Part shown: piece by piece, positions 36,332-48,808 of the stretch
How the letters are laid out: every line of letters starts with the position of its first letter
Position numbering within the stretch: the stretch's first letter is position 1
Assembly (NCBI RefSeq): GCF_013463155.1
Contig: NZ_CP040781.1
Location: 434,001 to 498,000 of the forward strand
Direction: 5' to 3'
Source of the DNA: Staphylococcus sp. 17KM0847
GTDB taxonomy: Bacteria; Bacillota; Bacilli; Staphylococcales; Staphylococcaceae
Length of the DNA stretch: 64,000 bases
Notes under the pieces: model-generated
What the model was told of the DNA's origin: nothing
Database searches by the model: none
What the model saw: the letters and a program-made list of their open reading frames with translations, nothing else
Program-made: the position numbers and the translations under genes

Positions 36332-37663
36332 ATGACACATATCCAGTTTGATTACCAAAAAGCTTTAACATTTTTTGAACAACATGAATTAACGCAATTA
36401 CAAGACCAAGTAAAGCTTATTCATCATACCATTCATGAAGGGACAGGTGCTGGTAGTGACTTTTTAGGTTGGGTTGATTTGCCAGTAGATTACGATAAAG
36501 ATGAATTTCAGCGTATTTTAGCAGCAGCTGAACAAATTAAAGCACATTCTGATGTTTTAGTTGTTATTGGCATTGGAGGATCCTATTTAGGGGCACGTTC
36601 AGCAATTGAAATGTTAACCCCTGCATTCAAACAAGATGATAGTTTACCTGAAATTATTTTTGCAGGACATCAGTTATCATCTTCTTATACGCAAGAGTTA
36701 ATCGACTACTTAGAGGGTAAAGACTTTTCGGTTAATGTAATTTCGAAGTCAGGAACAACAACAGAACCTGCTGTTGCGTTCCGATTATTTAAGCAGTTAT
36801 TAGAAGATAAATATGGTAAAACAGAAGCACAGAAACGTATTTTTGCTACAACTGATAAAGCAAAAGGTGCATTGAAACAGCTTGCGACAAATGAAGGCTA
36901 CGAATCATTTGTTGTACCGGATGATGTGGGTGGTCGTTTTTCAGTATTAACAGCTGTTGGTTTATTACCGATTGCAGTAGCAGGTATCGATATCAAAGCG
37001 ATGATGGACGGTGCAGCAAAAGCACGTGAAGAGCTTGCAACAGATCGTTTAGACGATAATATTGCGTATCAATACGCAACAATTCGAAATGTACTTTACA
37101 ATAAAGGCTATACTACTGAAATGTTAATTAACTACGAGCCATCATTACAATATTTTAATGAGTGGTGGAAACAATTATTTGGTGAGTCTGAAGGTAAAGA
37201 TTTAAAAGGGATTTATCCATCAAGTGCAAACTTTACAACAGATTTACATTCGTTAGGACAGTATGTACAAGAAGGTCGTCGTTTCTTATTTGAAACAGTA
37301 TTAAAAGTAGCAACTCCTAAATATGATATTACTATTGAAGAAGATGCAGATGATTTAGATGGCCTCAACTATTTAGCTGGTAAAACAGTAGATGAAGTGA
37401 ACACTAAAGCGTTTGAAGGGACATTGCTTGCTCATACAGATGGTGGTGTACCTAATCTTGTCATTACATTGCCAAAACTTGATGCTGAAACATACGGCTA
37501 TCTAGTATATTTCTTTGAATTAGCAGTAGCAATGAGTGGTTACCAATTAGGTGTTAATCCGTTTAATCAGCCAGGTGTAGAGGCGTACAAACAAAATATG
37601 TTCGCATTATTAGGTAAACCTGGATTTGAAGATAAGAAAAAAGATTTAGAAGCGCGTTTATAA
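36332..37663 (+). CDS. pgi: Glucose-6-phosphate isomerase
   Basis: 443-residue Pgi interconverting glucose-6-phosphate and fructose-6-phosphate. Sugar-phosphate binding is shown by [18 protein letters not shown] and [15 protein letters not shown]. The family signatures are [21 protein letters not shown] and, near the C-terminus, [14 protein letters not shown] with the catalytic Lys. The length is usual for Firmicutes. The ribosome-binding site is AGGAGG, 10 bp before the ATG. It is monocistronic, with its own terminator. Confidence 0.97.
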   Translation: MTHIQFDYQKALTFFEQHELTQLQDQVKLIHHTIHEGTGAGSDFLGWVDLPVDYDKDEFQRILAAAEQIKAHSDVLVVIGIGGSYLGARSAIEMLTPAFKQDDSLPEIIFAGHQLSSSYTQELIDYLEGKDFSVNVISKSGTTTEPAVAFRLFKQLLEDKYGKTEAQKRIFATTDKAKGALKQLATNEGYESFVVPDDVGGRFSVLTAVGLLPIAVAGIDIKAMMDGAAKAREELATDRLDDNIAYQYATIRNVLYNKGYTTEMLINYEPSLQYFNEWWKQLFGESEGKDLKGIYPSSANFTTDLHSLGQYVQEGRRFLFETVLKVATPKYDITIEEDADDLDGLNYLAGKTVDEVNTKAFEGTLLAHTDGGVPNLVITLPKLDAETYGYLVYFFELAVAMSGYQLGVNPFNQPGVEAYKQNMFALLGKPGFEDKKKDLEARL

Positions 37664-37688
37664 TTGTAGGTACAATATCAATCAAGCT

Positions 37689-37743
37689 AAGCCATGAGTC
37701 GTGTAATAATGTCTTTCATTATTGCACGCACTGATGGCTTTTA
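37689..37743 (+). terminator. Terminator after pgi
   Basis: AAGCCAT (37689-37695) and ATGGCTT (37734-37740), with further inner pairing (AATAATG/CATTATT), followed by TTT. Confidence 0.8.
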
Positions 37744-37885
37744 TGATCTTTACAGTGTAAAATGAATAGCGTCAGTAACGCTGAAAAAATTTTATGATAA
37801 AATATTGAAATAGAAATTGAAGACCATCATTTGGATTGCTAAAAATAAAATGAGATAATCCTAATTTTTAAAAGGTGGAATAACA

Positions 37886-37921
37886 ATGTATAATATGATT
37901 TATCTAAAATTTTACAATTAA
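37886..37921 (+). CDS. Possible 11-residue leader ORF upstream of spsB
   Basis: ATG at 37886 opens a short frame, MYNMIYLKFYN, closed by TAA at 37919-37921, 28 bp before the spsB start. AAAGGTGG sits 7 bp before the ATG, a better site than many real genes have. It could be a leader peptide, a relic of a lost upstream gene, or chance. There is no direct evidence of translation. Confidence 0.25.
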   Translation: MYNMIYLKFYN

Positions 37922-37948
37922 AGTTTGATTTCAAGAGAGGTGTCAAAA

Positions 37949-38527
37949 GTGAAAAAAGAAGCAGTTGAATGGATTATTTCGATAGGTCTAGCATTAATTA
38001 TTGTTGGTTTACTGTATACGTTTATCGTTAGACCGTATAATGTACAAGGAGATTCGATGGATCCAACATTAAAAGATGGTGATCGCGTGATTGTTAATAA
38101 AATCGGTAAGACATTAGGACATCTGGATAATGGTAATGTTATTGTATTCCACGCAGATGATTCATCCGATTATGTGAAGCGTATTATTGGCAAACCCGGG
38201 GATCATGTTGAATATAAAAACGATCAACTTTACTTAAATGGCAAAAAAGTAAAAGAACCATATTTAGATTATAATATGAAACATAAAACATATGATGAAA
38301 TTACAGGTCCGGTCAATTCACAATCATTGGCAGGAAGTAAAGGACAGTATAAAATCCCGGAAGATAAGTATTTAGTATTGGGAGACAATAGAGAAATCAG
38401 TAAAGACAGTCGTACTATTGGTTTGATTGATAAAGATCAAATTGTTGGAAAGGTTTTTGTCAGATTTTGGCCGTTTAGTGACTTTAAATTCAATTTCAAT
38501 CCAGATCATACTGAAAAACAAGCATAG
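37949..38527 (+). CDS. spsB: Type I signal peptidase SpsB
   Basis: 192-residue membrane-anchored type I signal peptidase that cleaves signal peptides outside the membrane. One N-terminal helix (about 8-26) is followed by the catalytic domain. The serine is Ser36 in GDSMDPT and the lysine is Lys77 in DDSSDYVKRIIG, the same numbering as S. aureus SpsB. LVLGDNREISKDSR is box E. A TTG at 37925 is in frame, but the GTG at 37949 has AGAGAGGTG 6 bp upstream and gives the family N-terminus. In S. aureus the inactive paralogue spsA lies directly upstream; it is absent here. Confidence 0.95.
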   Translation: MKKEAVEWIISIGLALIIVGLLYTFIVRPYNVQGDSMDPTLKDGDRVIVNKIGKTLGHLDNGNVIVFHADDSSDYVKRIIGKPGDHVEYKNDQLYLNGKKVKEPYLDYNMKHKTYDEITGPVNSQSLAGSKGQYKIPEDKYLVLGDNREISKDSRTIGLIDKDQIVGKVFVRFWPFSDFKFNFNPDHTEKQA

Positions 38528-38534
38528 CCCTTTG

Positions 38535-38574
38535 AGCTTAGTGTTGAATCAATTTTATTCAACGCTAAGCTTTT
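38535..38574 (+). terminator. Terminator after spsB
   Basis: AGCTTAGTGTTGAAT (38535-38549) and ATTCAACGCTAAGCT (38557-38571), 15 bp with one G-U pair, then TTT. Confidence 0.9.
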
Positions 38575-38663
38575 ATTATGCACGCTATTTTTTAACTAAT
38601 AATGTTATAATAAAACACAATAAGAAAACACTTTTTAGAACAGTTGAATCGAGAGGGGACACT

Positions 38664-41600
38664 ATGTTTCGTACATTTATAGGAAGAGCAGGAACGGGTA
38701 AAAGTACTGCTATGATGCGTGAAATTAAAGAAAAAATACAAGCTGCACCACTCGGAGACCCTATTGTTATTATTACACAAGCCCAAGGGACATACTTATA
38801 TGAACAAGCTTTTGTCAACGATCCGGATTTAAAAGGCAGCTTACGTGCTGAAGTACTACATTTTGAGCGTTTAAGTCATCGCATATTTCAAGAGGTGGGG
38901 GGCGTTTGTGAAACACGCTTATCATTATCTGCTACTGAAATGATGACATACGATATTTTGCAGTCAGTACAGTCAAAATTAAAATTGTATAAATCGCAAG
39001 TGAAGTATCTTGGTTTTAGTACAAAAATACATGAACAAATTCAAGACTTTGAAAAATATGCTGTGGATGCGGAGCGGGTTAAAGCAGTATCTGAAGATTC
39101 CCGATTACAGCGTAGAACACGAGATAAATTGCATGATATCGGATTAGTCTATGAGTGCTTAAAAGAACGTCTTGGAGAAGAATATATTACAGCTGAAGGT
39201 TTGATGAATCGTTTTATTCATTTAATCCCTCATTCTGATTGGTTACGTCGTGCAGAAATTTATATTGATGGTTTTCACAGTTTTTCTATACAAGAATATC
39301 AAATTATTGAAGCGTTAGTACAACAAGCTAAGTGTGTAACAGTATTGTTGACAACTAATGGTGATCATCATGAGCTCAGTATGTTTCGCAAGACTTCGGA
39401 ATCACTGAAACGTATTCAAGATATCGCCGTTAATACCCAAAATACTTTGGATATACATCGCTTTGAACATACACATCGTTTTAAATCTGAGAGTTTAAAG
39501 GCGATTGAATCGCAGTTTGATGCGCTACAACCCCAATCTATACAAGTGGAAGATCAAGGTGTTCAAATACTAGAAGCAGCGTCTATGAGAGAGGAAGTCA
39601 CTGAAGTTGCACGGCATATTTTGGAGGATGTACGTCAAAATCATTATAGATATAACGATATTGCCATTTTATATAGAGATCCAAACTATATTTATTTATT
39701 AGAATCTATTTTGATGCAACATGATATTCCGTACAATATCGATCAAAAGAAATCTATGATACATCATCCAATTATGGAAATGTTTCTAAGTTTAATCGAA
39801 GTGCTGCGTACAAATTGGCAATTTGAACCAATGATGCGTTTGCTTAAAACGAATATCTTAACACAACATTTTACCGATAGTCGTTATTTAATTGATCTAT
39901 TAGAAAATTATGCGATAGAACGTGGTATATATGGGGAACGGTGGTTTGATAAACAATATTTTCAATTAGAGGACTTTAAAAAGATGGGATTCAAACAGCA
40001 TCAAAAAATGTCAAGTGATGATGTAGAGCTATTCCAACGTGTTATCGCAATGAAAGAAGATGTCATCGGAAAACTGTTAATGTTTGAAGAGCAACTATCA
40101 AAAGGTAAGCATGCACGCGACTATGCAACAGCATTTTATAAAGTCATGGAAGCATTTGAACTTCCCAATCAGCTGATGACGCAAAGAGATATTTTAGATA
40201 CTCAAGGACAATATGAACAAGCAGAAGAAATCGATCAAATATGGAAAGGTTTAATCCGTATTTTAGATGAAACTGTTGCGGTATTTGATGAACAACCATT
40301 ATCCCGAACACGCTTTTTAGAAGTGTTAGATGTTGGGCTGAATACACTTGAATTTTCAATGATACCTCAAACTTTAGATCAAGTGACAATTGGTACCATG
40401 GATTTCGCTAAAGTTGAAAATAAATGTCATGTTTATTTAGTAGGGATGAATGACGGGGTGATGCCACGAACAATGAGTGGGCATCATCTCATATCAGATG
40501 ATGAGAAAAAAGATTTGGAGCAATATGCAGGTGTATCACTAAGCCCGACAACAGATGTATTACAGATGGATGAAGCATTTGTTTGTTATTGTGCAATGAC
40601 TCGAGCACAAAAACATATCACGTTGACATATAGCTTGATGGATAGTGCAGGCGCTGAAAAAGAACCGAGTCCATATATTCAAGAGGTTCAGAGTATTTTG
40701 CCCATGTTGAGTGTGTTAAATATTGGACAACAAAATTCAGCAGATATGGTGCGACTTATTGCTCATCCTCATCAATCTAAAGTGCATTTATTTGAAGCAT
40801 TACGTGCATGGTTAGAAGGTAAAGTAGTAGCAGATGGTTGGTTTGAACTGTATCGAATAATGGTACAAGAAGATACATTACAATCAGGAATGGCGCACTT
40901 GACAACATCACTGGAGTATACCAATGATACCACTCAACTGAGTCAGCAACTGACTTATGATTTATATGGTCAGACGATGAATGCGAGTGTATCTCGATTT
41001 GAGCGTTATAATAGTTGTCCATTTAAACATTATGTTTCTCATGGATTAAAACTTAATGAACGTACGAAATATCAATTGCAAAATTTTGATCTTGGAACTA
41101 TTTTTCATGATGTTTTAAGCTATATTGCAGAAAAAGTGGAAGGGCGTTTCAACCAATTATCTCCGCAACAAATCCAAACATTAACACAAGAGGCACTTGA
41201 CATATATTTACCACAGGTACAGTTTAACTTATTAAATGCAACATCATATTATCGTTATTTATCACGCCGTATTGGTGAGATTGTTCAAGCAACATTAAAA
41301 GCAATGAAACATCAAACAACCTATTCTCAATTTCATCCTATTGCATTTGAAAAAGCATTTCGTAAAGCACCTCGTTCAGAAGATGAGCTATATGCTATGC
41401 CATTAATGACGGAACAAGGTATTCCAATTAATGTGAGAGGACAAATTGATCGTATTGATCTCTATGAACACAATGGGAAAAGCTTTGTGAATATTATTGA
41501 TTATAAATCGTCTAACACAAGTGCCAAGCTAGATTTAGTGAAAGTGTATTATGGACTGCAAATGCAAATGATGACTTATATGGATGTCGTATTGCAAAAT

Positions 41601-42131
41601 AAATCACGCTTAAATTTAGTAGGGGATGTTAAGCCTGGTGGCTTTTTGTATATGCATGTTCATAAGTTTAAAGACAAAAAGCGAAACTGGGACAAGGCAG
41701 ACAAAGAAGATCACCAAACCACCTTCTTAAAGTCTTATCAGTTACAAGGTTTATTAAATAGTGACTCTGATGTTATAGAAGCTTATGATCAACGTTTAGA
41801 GCAAGGCGTTGGCTCAGACATTGTACCTATTAAGTTGAACAAAAATGGGGGGTTCGACTCAAATAGTACTGTTGCAGATGAGCAGACAATTTATCGGTTA
41901 ATTGAACGAAATAAACGTAACTTCGTAACGACAGCAACACATATTATGGAAGGTCATACAGCGGTAGCCCCATTAAAGTTTAAGAATACGTTGCCTTGTC
42001 AGTATTGTCAGTATAAATCGGTTTGCCATGTGGATAGCATGATTGATACACCTAAGTATCGCCAAGTGAATGAACATATTAAACCACTTGAGATATTGAA
42101 GTGTGAGAAAGATGAGGAGGAAACGCGATGA
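38664..42131 (+). CDS. addB: ATP-dependent helicase/nuclease subunit AddB (RexB)
   Basis: 1155-residue subunit B of the AddAB recombination helicase-nuclease, which resects double-strand breaks until a Chi site. Walker A is GRAGTGKST at residue 7. The C-terminal nuclease domain has [12 protein letters not shown] and IIDYKSSN (metal ligands). One cysteine in YNSCPFKHY and three in [12 protein letters not shown] form the [4Fe-4S] pin, so activity depends on Fe-S supply. The frame extends upstream into spsB, but ATG 38664 with GAGAGGGG is the family start. It overlaps addA by ATGA. Confidence 0.96.
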   Translation: MFRTFIGRAGTGKSTAMMREIKEKIQAAPLGDPIVIITQAQGTYLYEQAFVNDPDLKGSLRAEVLHFERLSHRIFQEVGGVCETRLSLSATEMMTYDILQSVQSKLKLYKSQVKYLGFSTKIHEQIQDFEKYAVDAERVKAVSEDSRLQRRTRDKLHDIGLVYECLKERLGEEYITAEGLMNRFIHLIPHSDWLRRAEIYIDGFHSFSIQEYQIIEALVQQAKCVTVLLTTNGDHHELSMFRKTSESLKRIQDIAVNTQNTLDIHRFEHTHRFKSESLKAIESQFDALQPQSIQVEDQGVQILEAASMREEVTEVARHILEDVRQNHYRYNDIAILYRDPNYIYLLESILMQHDIPYNIDQKKSMIHHPIMEMFLSLIEVLRTNWQFEPMMRLLKTNILTQHFTDSRYLIDLLENYAIERGIYGERWFDKQYFQLEDFKKMGFKQHQKMSSDDVELFQRVIAMKEDVIGKLLMFEEQLSKGKHARDYATAFYKVMEAFELPNQLMTQRDILDTQGQYEQAEEIDQIWKGLIRILDETVAVFDEQPLSRTRFLEVLDVGLNTLEFSMIPQTLDQVTIGTMDFAKVENKCHVYLVGMNDGVMPRTMSGHHLISDDEKKDLEQYAGVSLSPTTDVLQMDEAFVCYCAMTRAQKHITLTYSLMDSAGAEKEPSPYIQEVQSILPMLSVLNIGQQNSADMVRLIAHPHQSKVHLFEALRAWLEGKVVADGWFELYRIMVQEDTLQSGMAHLTTSLEYTNDTTQLSQQLTYDLYGQTMNASVSRFERYNSCPFKHYVSHGLKLNERTKYQLQNFDLGTIFHDVLSYIAEKVEGRFNQLSPQQIQTLTQEALDIYLPQVQFNLLNATSYYRYLSRRIGEIVQATLKAMKHQTTYSQFHPIAFEKAFRKAPRSEDELYAMPLMTEQGIPINVRGQIDRIDLYEHNGKSFVNIIDYKSSNTSAKLDLVKVYYGLQMQMMTYMDVVLQNKSRLNLVGDVKPGGFLYMHVHKFKDKKRNWDKADKEDHQTTFLKSYQLQGLLNSDSDVIEAYDQRLEQGVGSDIVPIKLNKNGGFDSNSTVADEQTIYRLIERNKRNFVTTATHIMEGHTAVAPLKFKNTLPCQYCQYKSVCHVDSMIDTPKYRQVNEHIKPLEILKCEKDEEETR

Positions 42132-45100
42132 TTCCAACAAAACCAGCAGATGTGCAGTGGACGGATGCGCAGTGGGAAAGTATCTATGCGACAGGGCAAG
42201 ATGTGCTTGTGGCTGCTGCTGCAGGATCTGGCAAAACAGCAGTCTTAGTAGAACGTATCATTCAAAAAATATTACGAGACGGTATCGATGTTGATCGCTT
42301 ACTTGTTGTGACATTTACAAATATGAGCGCACGTGAGATGAAGCACCGCGTAGAAGCTCGAATTCAACAGGCTGCATTAGAAGATCCAACCAACCAACAC
42401 TTAAATAATCAGCGTGTTAAAATTCATCAAGCCCAAATGTCAACACTGCATAGTTTTTGTTTAAAACTGATTCAGCAGCATTATGATCAACTCAATATTG
42501 ATCCCAACTTCCGTACAGCGAGCGAAGTGGAGAATACATTATTATTAGAACAGGTAATAGATGACGTCTTTGAACAACACTATGAAACATTAAATCCTGA
42601 GTTTGTAGCGTTAGTTGAGCAATTGGGATCAGATAGAAATGATGATGCATTGCGAGGGATTATTAAGCAGTTGTATTATTTTAGTGTTGCTAATCCAGAT
42701 CCTCAATCTTGGTTGTTGAATCTTAGCCAACCGTATTGTGATAAAGAAAAGCAACAGCATTATTTTGATATTTTAAATACCTATATTCGTCTTTATTTAG
42801 AGGCTGCACAAGATGAGTTGGAACAGGCATATGAGCAATTTGAACTCATAGCAGAGTGTGATAAGCAACACGCACATATTGAAGGGCAGCGTCAATTTTT
42901 ACGTACACTTTTAAATGACATGATTGTTGATAAGAAGGCATTACAAGAATATGACTTAAAAAATATACCGAGAAAACCGTCGGCAGTGAGTAAAGATCCT
43001 AGTGCTAATGCACAGTATGAAAGTGCTAAAGCATCCTATGATCGTTTTAAACAATATTTAAATCGCGTTAAGGCGGAGATGGTGAGTAGAGATGAGGCAA
43101 CATTGGTAGAAGAGCTGAATGAACTCGCACCGAGAGTTGCGTACTTAGCAACATTAACGCAAGATGTGATGGCTGCGTTTGATGAAGTTAAGCGAGCAAG
43201 AAATATTATAGACTTTTCCGATTATGAACATTTTGCATTACGTATTTTATATAATGAAGATGGTACACCGTCTGATGTTGCAGCACAGTATCGTGCACAG
43301 TTTGAAGAAATTTTAGTCGATGAGTATCAAGATACAAATCGTGTTCAAGAGAAGATTATCGCAAGTATTAAACGTGGCGATGCATCTAATGGGAATTTAT
43401 TTATGGTAGGAGACGTCAAACAATCAATTTATAAATTTCGTCAAGCAGATCCTAGTTTATTTATCGAAAAGTATCAACAATTCAATCAACCTGATCATTC
43501 AAGTGGTTGGCGTATTGATTTGTCGCAAAACTTTCGCTCTCGTAAAGAAGTGCTATCGACAACGAACTATCTATTTAAACATATGATGGATATGACAGTC
43601 GGTGAGATAGATTATGATGAAGCGGCAAGTTTGTATTATGGTGCGCCGTTTGATGAAGTCAATCAGCCTATCCATTTGAATGCAGTCATTAAAGATGATG
43701 AATCAGATATGGATTCGTATGAACAAGAAGCGCATATGATTGTACAACAAGTGAAAACAATACTGGAAACGCAACAAGTATATGACATCAAAACACAAAC
43801 ATATCGTGCGGCAACATATAGGGATATTGTGATTTTGGAATCCACTATGGGAAATGTTAGACATATCCAGCAAGTATTTAAAGATGCGAATATCCCATTA
43901 TTTGCTAAAAGTAAACAAGGTTATTTCGATCAGACTGAAGTGCGTTTGATGTTGTCATTTTTAAGAACGATTGATAATCCTTTACAAGACATTTATTTAG
44001 TAGGTTTAATGCGTTCTGTAATTTATCAATTTACGGAGGAAGAACTGGCGCAAATTAGAGTGATTGCACCTTACGAAAACTATTTTTATCAGTCAATACA
44101 AAAATATATACAAGCGTCTGAATCAGAATCTCAATTAGTTCATCGATTAAAACAATTTTTAAGAGATATTGAGATGTATCGTACGTATAGCCAAGAACAT
44201 CCTGTATATCAGTTGATTGATAAAATATATAATGATCATTATTTAATTCAATATTTTAGTGGTTTAGTTGGAGGAAAGGGACGTCGTGCGAACTTGCATG
44301 GTTTATTCAATCGGGCGATAGAGTTTGACAATTCAAGTTTTAGAGGATTGTTTCAATTTATTCGCTTTATTGATGAAATGATTGAACGTGGAAAAGATTT
44401 TGGTGAAGAAAATATTATTGGCCCAAATGATAATGTCGTGCGCTTAATGACTGTACATAGTAGTAAAGGGCTAGAATTTCCGTTTGTTATTTATTCGGGG
44501 TTGAGTCGAAAATTTAATACACAAGATTTAACACGTCCTGTTTTGTTAAACCAGCATGAAGGTTTAGGTTTGCACTATTACGATGTAAAACAGGCGCGCG
44601 TTTATCCATCTTTAATCTCTATGGCGATTCATTTAGTAAATCGAAAAGAATTGATTTCTGAAGAGATGAGATTAATCTATGTAGCGTTAACGCGTGCTAA
44701 AGAACAGCTTTACTTAATTGGTACAGTAGATAAAGAAGAAACGTTGAATCAATTATCTACACGACCTATATCCAACAATCGTTTAATGACAATTGATCGT
44801 TTTAATGCAAAACATCCATTTGAATTAATTTATAGTATACTTAGCAAACATTTGTCGACACATCTTTTGAAAAATCAGCAGTTTTCACCTCCGATAGCAA
44901 AATTACCAAAGTATATGACACCATACGTTACGTTGAATCATATTGAAGCAAGTGATCTTTTATCGTTAACAGAAGAAGATGAATATGCGACACAACCGTC
45001 TGTTGAGATATTAAAAACAAAAGCAACACAACCTTCAGCTGACCAAAGTTTAGCCGATCAGATTCAAGAGCGATTACTGTTTGAATATCCCTATGATCAG

Positions 45101-45772
45101 GCGATAACTCAGCCATCAAAGCAGTCTGTCTCAGAGATTAAACGTCAACTTGAAACAGAACAAGCAGATACTAATTATGATCGTATCCGTCAATACCGTA
45201 TAGGTGTCGCAACATATGAAAGGCCACAATTTTTACAAGAAACAAAGCGTAATGCAGCAGAAAGAGGGACGTTGATGCATACAGTGATGCAACATCTACC
45301 TTTTAAAGAAACACGTTTAACAGAACAAGAGTTATATGCATATTTTGATGATTTGGTAGCACATGCAATTATTGAAGGTGAGGCGATCAACGACATTGCG
45401 GTGGAGGACGTTTTGCGTTTTATCCAGAGTGATTTGTATATGCGTATTGCACAAAGTGATGTATGTTATCGAGAGTTACCATTTATTGTTAACCAAGCCG
45501 CAATAGATACAGAAAAGGGACATCAAGGGTCTTCTATTATTCAAGGTATGATTGATCTGGTTTTTAAAGAAGGAAATGCGTATTATTTTGTAGACTATAA
45601 GACAGATGTTTTTGTCCGTCGAAAAGGGATAACGGATGCGGAGCTTGCACAACAATTAAAAGAAAAGTATCAGATTCAGATGCAATATTACCAAAAAGCA
45701 TTAGAAACTACGCTGAAACAACCTGTATCAGGCTCATTATACTTTTTTAAATTTGGTGAAATTCATATTTGA
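42128..45772 (+). CDS. addA: ATP-dependent helicase/nuclease subunit AddA (RexA)
   Basis: 1214-residue UvrD-like SF1 helicase with a C-terminal RecB-type nuclease domain, partner of AddB in Chi-regulated end resection. Walker A is [15 protein letters not shown] near residue 31. [11 protein letters not shown] is motif II, QNFRSR motif IV, and [15 protein letters not shown] motif V. The nuclease motif [21 protein letters not shown] is near residue 1140. Translation is probably coupled to addB through the ATGA overlap, with GAGGAG upstream. No terminator is seen before the FAH promoter. Confidence 0.97.
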   Translation: MIPTKPADVQWTDAQWESIYATGQDVLVAAAAGSGKTAVLVERIIQKILRDGIDVDRLLVVTFTNMSAREMKHRVEARIQQAALEDPTNQHLNNQRVKIHQAQMSTLHSFCLKLIQQHYDQLNIDPNFRTASEVENTLLLEQVIDDVFEQHYETLNPEFVALVEQLGSDRNDDALRGIIKQLYYFSVANPDPQSWLLNLSQPYCDKEKQQHYFDILNTYIRLYLEAAQDELEQAYEQFELIAECDKQHAHIEGQRQFLRTLLNDMIVDKKALQEYDLKNIPRKPSAVSKDPSANAQYESAKASYDRFKQYLNRVKAEMVSRDEATLVEELNELAPRVAYLATLTQDVMAAFDEVKRARNIIDFSDYEHFALRILYNEDGTPSDVAAQYRAQFEEILVDEYQDTNRVQEKIIASIKRGDASNGNLFMVGDVKQSIYKFRQADPSLFIEKYQQFNQPDHSSGWRIDLSQNFRSRKEVLSTTNYLFKHMMDMTVGEIDYDEAASLYYGAPFDEVNQPIHLNAVIKDDESDMDSYEQEAHMIVQQVKTILETQQVYDIKTQTYRAATYRDIVILESTMGNVRHIQQVFKDANIPLFAKSKQGYFDQTEVRLMLSFLRTIDNPLQDIYLVGLMRSVIYQFTEEELAQIRVIAPYENYFYQSIQKYIQASESESQLVHRLKQFLRDIEMYRTYSQEHPVYQLIDKIYNDHYLIQYFSGLVGGKGRRANLHGLFNRAIEFDNSSFRGLFQFIRFIDEMIERGKDFGEENIIGPNDNVVRLMTVHSSKGLEFPFVIYSGLSRKFNTQDLTRPVLLNQHEGLGLHYYDVKQARVYPSLISMAIHLVNRKELISEEMRLIYVALTRAKEQLYLIGTVDKEETLNQLSTRPISNNRLMTIDRFNAKHPFELIYSILSKHLSTHLLKNQQFSPPIAKLPKYMTPYVTLNHIEASDLLSLTEEDEYATQPSVEILKTKATQPSADQSLADQIQERLLFEYPYDQAITQPSKQSVSEIKRQLETEQADTNYDRIRQYRIGVATYERPQFLQETKRNAAERGTLMHTVMQHLPFKETRLTEQELYAYFDDLVAHAIIEGEAINDIAVEDVLRFIQSDLYMRIAQSDVCYRELPFIVNQAAIDTEKGHQGSSIIQGMIDLVFKEGNAYYFVDYKTDVFVRRKGITDAELAQQLKEKYQIQMQYYQKALETTLKQPVSGSLYFFKFGEIHI

Positions 45773-45791
45773 TTGATATAATGACAAAAAT

Positions 45792-45821
45792 TTGTGATTT
45801 ATCTAAAATTTTCGTTATAAT
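45792..45821 (+). promoter_or_regulatory. Sigma-A promoter of the FAH-family gene
   Basis: TTGTGA, an 18-bp spacer and a perfect TATAAT, 33 bp before the start codon. Confidence 0.55.
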
Positions 45822-45854
45822 GACAATAAGATATACGTTAGGAGCTGATTATGG

Positions 45855-46769
45855 ATGAAATTTTTATCATTCAACCACAATGGTGAAACATCATATGGTG
45901 TGAAAGTAAAACGAGAAGAAGCAGCGTGGGATTTGAAAAAAGTATTTGCTGATTTTAGCGATGCAGAATTTCAACCTAAGACGTTGTTAGAAGGATTGCA
46001 ACATAATCAAACAGTACATTTCCAAGAACAAGTTCGTAAAGCTGTTGTAGCGGCTGAAGAGAGTGGTAAAGCAGAGGCGTATAAAGTACAATATGAAGAT
46101 ATTACATTTTTACCACCTGTCACGCCACCTAATAATGTAATTGCTTTTGGGCGTAATTATAAAGCACATGCAGAAGAGCTGGATCATGATGTAGAGCGCT
46201 TATATGTCTTTACAAAAGCAGCATCTTCTTTAACTGGAGACAAAGCAACGATTCCGAATCATAAAGATATTACAGATACGTTAGATTATGAGGGTGAACT
46301 GGGTGTTGTTATTGGTAAATCTGGAGAGAAGATTCCTAAAGGTCTAGCACTTGATTATGTTTATGGTTACACAATTATCAATGATATTACAGACCGCACA
46401 GCACAAAAAGCACAAGATCAAGCATTCCTATCTAAAAGTTTAACAGGCGGTTGTCCTATGGGCCCGTATATTGTCACTAAAGATGAAATGCCAACACCTG
46501 AAAATGTTAATATTGTGACAAAAGTCAACAATGAAATTCGTCAAGATGGTAATACATCACAAATGATATTGAAAATTGATGAATTAATAGAAGAAATTTC
46601 TAAATATGTTGCGTTACATCCGGGAGATATTATCGCAACAGGTACGCCAGCAGGTGTTGGTGCAGGCATGAATCCACCTAAGTTTTTACAACCGGGGGAT
46701 GAAGTGAAAGTGACAATTGATAACATTGGTACACTGACAACATTTATTGCGCCAGAAAATAATCAATAG
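45855..46769 (+). CDS. Fumarylacetoacetate hydrolase family protein
   Basis: 304-residue FAH-superfamily enzyme, a Mg2+-dependent hydrolase or decarboxylase of beta-diketo acids such as acylpyruvates or oxaloacetate. The metal site is visible in [15 protein letters not shown] (E-x-E) and [13 protein letters not shown] (Asp). [15 protein letters not shown] near residue 94 and [23 protein letters not shown] near the C-terminus are family features. The substrate cannot be assigned, although oxaloacetate tautomerase/decarboxylase activity is common in close relatives. AGGAG lies 10 bp before the ATG; the ATG at 45851 is out of frame and short. Confidence 0.9.
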   Translation: MKFLSFNHNGETSYGVKVKREEAAWDLKKVFADFSDAEFQPKTLLEGLQHNQTVHFQEQVRKAVVAAEESGKAEAYKVQYEDITFLPPVTPPNNVIAFGRNYKAHAEELDHDVERLYVFTKAASSLTGDKATIPNHKDITDTLDYEGELGVVIGKSGEKIPKGLALDYVYGYTIINDITDRTAQKAQDQAFLSKSLTGGCPMGPYIVTKDEMPTPENVNIVTKVNNEIRQDGNTSQMILKIDELIEEISKYVALHPGDIIATGTPAGVGAGMNPPKFLQPGDEVKVTIDNIGTLTTFIAPENNQ

Positions 46770-46867
46770 ATGACATGGTTTTAAAGTGAGGACGTGAGAC
46801 TTCACTGAATAAATATTTATTGATTGCGTGTCAGGTATAGGTGCATTCAATTTTAATCGTTTTGATA

Positions 46868-46918
46868 AGGGTGGGATGATGAAATCTTTCATATGTGAGA
46901 TTTCTGTCCCACTCTTTT
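46868..46918 (+). repeat. Dispersed terminator repeat, copy B
   Basis: GTGGGA (46871-46876) with TCCCAC (46907-46912), and inner GAAATCT (46881-46887) with AGATTTC (46898-46904), then TCTTTTG. It is related in layout to copies A and C and to the common staphylococcal GTGGGACAGAAAT-type intergenic element. It is the likely terminator of the FAH gene. Confidence 0.75.
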
Positions 46919-46997
46919 GTTATATTTTGATTTCTATCCTATAACCTTTGAGCTGTGGTATGATATGTAAGGTATTTATAAAGGAGGATTTTACGCT

Positions 46998-47387
46998 ATG
47001 GTATTAATTAATTTACACATTATCAGTTTTATTATGTTGTTAATTCTATTTTTTGCAACATATGAAAACTTTTCGAGCAAACAAGGTGCAACACCATTAT
47101 TTAAGCCACTACATATGACAATGCGTTTATTTATGATTTTTGTATTAGTAACGGGCTTGTGGCTGATTGCTAAAGCTTTTACAAGTGCTGATGCAAGTCA
47201 TATGCTATTGACATTGAAAATGGTAGCAGGTTTAACTGTTGTAGGTTTAATGGAAGTGACGATTACACGTAAAAAGAAACATGTATCGAGTCGCCGATTA
47301 TTTATTTGGACGTGGATTATTGTTATTGTTACAGTAGTACTTGGAACGATACTACCATGGGGACCTATCACATCACTTTTTCACTAA
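46998..47387 (+). CDS. YisL family membrane protein (DUF1516)
   Basis: 129-residue protein with four membrane helices (about 5-21, 40-57, 68-84 and 97-118). It is typical of the YisL/DUF1516 family: short N-terminus, HMTMRLFMIFVLVTGLWL, LLTLKMVAGLTVVGLMEVT and a C-terminal WTWIIVIVTVVLGTILPWG. Its function is unknown. AAGGAGG precedes the ATG. It is convergent with cdr, with a bidirectional terminator between them. Confidence 0.85.
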   Translation: MVLINLHIISFIMLLILFFATYENFSSKQGATPLFKPLHMTMRLFMIFVLVTGLWLIAKAFTSADASHMLLTLKMVAGLTVVGLMEVTITRKKKHVSSRRLFIWTWIIVIVTVVLGTILPWGPITSLFH

Positions 47388-47397
47388 TATAATTAAT

Positions 47398-47445
47398 AAA
47401 AGTCAACTTTCAATTTGTAGCTATCATATGAAAGTTGACTTTTTA
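47398..47445. terminator. Bidirectional terminator between yisL and cdr
   Basis: AAGTCAACTTTCA (47400-47412) and TGAAAGTTGACTT (47429-47441), a perfect 13-bp stem flanked by A and T runs. Confidence 0.92.
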
Positions 47446-47460
47446 TATTGTGTGTATGGG

Positions 47461-48786
47461 TTATGGTCGAGCTTTATAGCCAAGCATATTAATCAAATCT
47501 TTTGGATGGCTATATGGTGGTGCATATGCTACTTCGAATTCAGTTAAATCATCTATTGTTGCATTATACGTCATGGCCATCGATAAAACGTCTATACGCT
47601 TATCTACACCAGCTTTACCTACTGCTGCAGCACGTAAAAGTTGGCGTGTATGTTTATCGTAATATGCACGCAAACGGATTTGACTATTGTTGGGATAGTA
47701 TCCGGCATGTGTACCATTCATAACTTCAACCATTTCATAGTCAAAATGATCAAGTTCAGTAGGGGATATACCTGTACTTGCTAATGTATAATCAAAAAAC
47801 TTTACGATACTAGAGCCAAGATACCCTTTAAATATAACATCTTGATTACCAGCAATTTGTTCAGCGATGATACTAGCGCCACGATGCGCCCCCCAAGCAA
47901 GTGGAACATGTGCAGGTAAATCAACATGACGATAATGATGGGTAACAATGTCACCTACTGCATATATATTTTCAATATTGGTTTGAAAACGTGCATTGAC
48001 TGGGATATAACCGTTTTCATCTCTATGAATGTCAGATGTATGCAGGAATTCAGAGTTTGGTAAGACACCCACACCAGCAATAATCATATCATATGTTTCA
48101 GTGATACCAGATGTAAAGGTAACGGTGTGACCCTCGATCGTTTTAATTTCTTCATTGAGACGATATGGAATATGACGTGCATCCAGTTCAGAAAAGATGA
48201 CATCATTTAAATCTTGATCCATAAGTTTATTGACTGTTTCTGAGCGATGAATGAGCGTAGGAGATATACCACGATGATATAAATTTTCTAATACTTCCAA
48301 ACTGATATAACCCGCACCAACAATGAGCGCATTTTTTACATTGTGTGATGTAATATAAGATTCAATCTTATCTGTATCTTCCATATTACGCAATGTAAAA
48401 AGGTGTGGTACATTGAAATCCAGTTGTCTTGCCCGAGCCCCCGGACTTAATATAAGGGTGTCGTAAGTGTCTTTGATGACTTCTCCTGTTTGATGATTTT
48501 TAACTGTAATGACTTGTGTATCAGTATCTACACCAGTCACTTCATGTTGTAACTTGACGGTAATTTGTTTCTTATCATAAAAAGTGTCAGGTGTTAATGG
48601 CAGAAGTTGATCACGTGAAGTTACAATATTTCCCAGGTAATAAGGCAAGCCACAATTGGCAAAACTCATATGACGATCTTTTTCATAAATAATAATATCG
48701 CTGTCTGAATCTAGGCGACGAATTTGACTTGCACTTGTTGCTCCACCAGCAACAGCCCCTATAACCACAATTTTTTGTTTTTTCAT
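47461..48786 (-). CDS. cdr: Coenzyme A-disulfide reductase
   Basis: 441-residue flavoenzyme that reduces CoA disulfide with NADPH. CoA is a main low-molecular-weight thiol of staphylococci, so Cdr acts in thiol redox balance. FAD-binding [19 protein letters not shown] is at the N-terminus. The single redox-active cysteine is Cys45 in [16 protein letters not shown](P)-binding [17 protein letters not shown] lies near residue 155, and [29 protein letters not shown] is the C-terminal signature shared with S. aureus Cdr. It is followed in the operon direction by a terminator and preceded 22 bp upstream by a HAD phosphatase gene. Confidence 0.95.
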   Translation of the reverse strand: MKKQKIVVIGAVAGGATSASQIRRLDSDSDIIIYEKDRHMSFANCGLPYYLGNIVTSRDQLLPLTPDTFYDKKQITVKLQHEVTGVDTDTQVITVKNHQTGEVIKDTYDTLILSPGARARQLDFNVPHLFTLRNMEDTDKIESYITSHNVKNALIVGAGYISLEVLENLYHRGISPTLIHRSETVNKLMDQDLNDVIFSELDARHIPYRLNEEIKTIEGHTVTFTSGITETYDMIIAGVGVLPNSEFLHTSDIHRDENGYIPVNARFQTNIENIYAVGDIVTHHYRHVDLPAHVPLAWGAHRGASIIAEQIAGNQDVIFKGYLGSSIVKFFDYTLASTGISPTELDHFDYEMVEVMNGTHAGYYPNNSQIRLRAYYDKHTRQLLRAAAVGKAGVDKRIDVLSMAMTYNATIDDLTEFEVAYAPPYSHPKDLINMLGYKARP

Positions 48787-48808
48787 AGTTAATCCTCCTC
48801 ATATAGTG

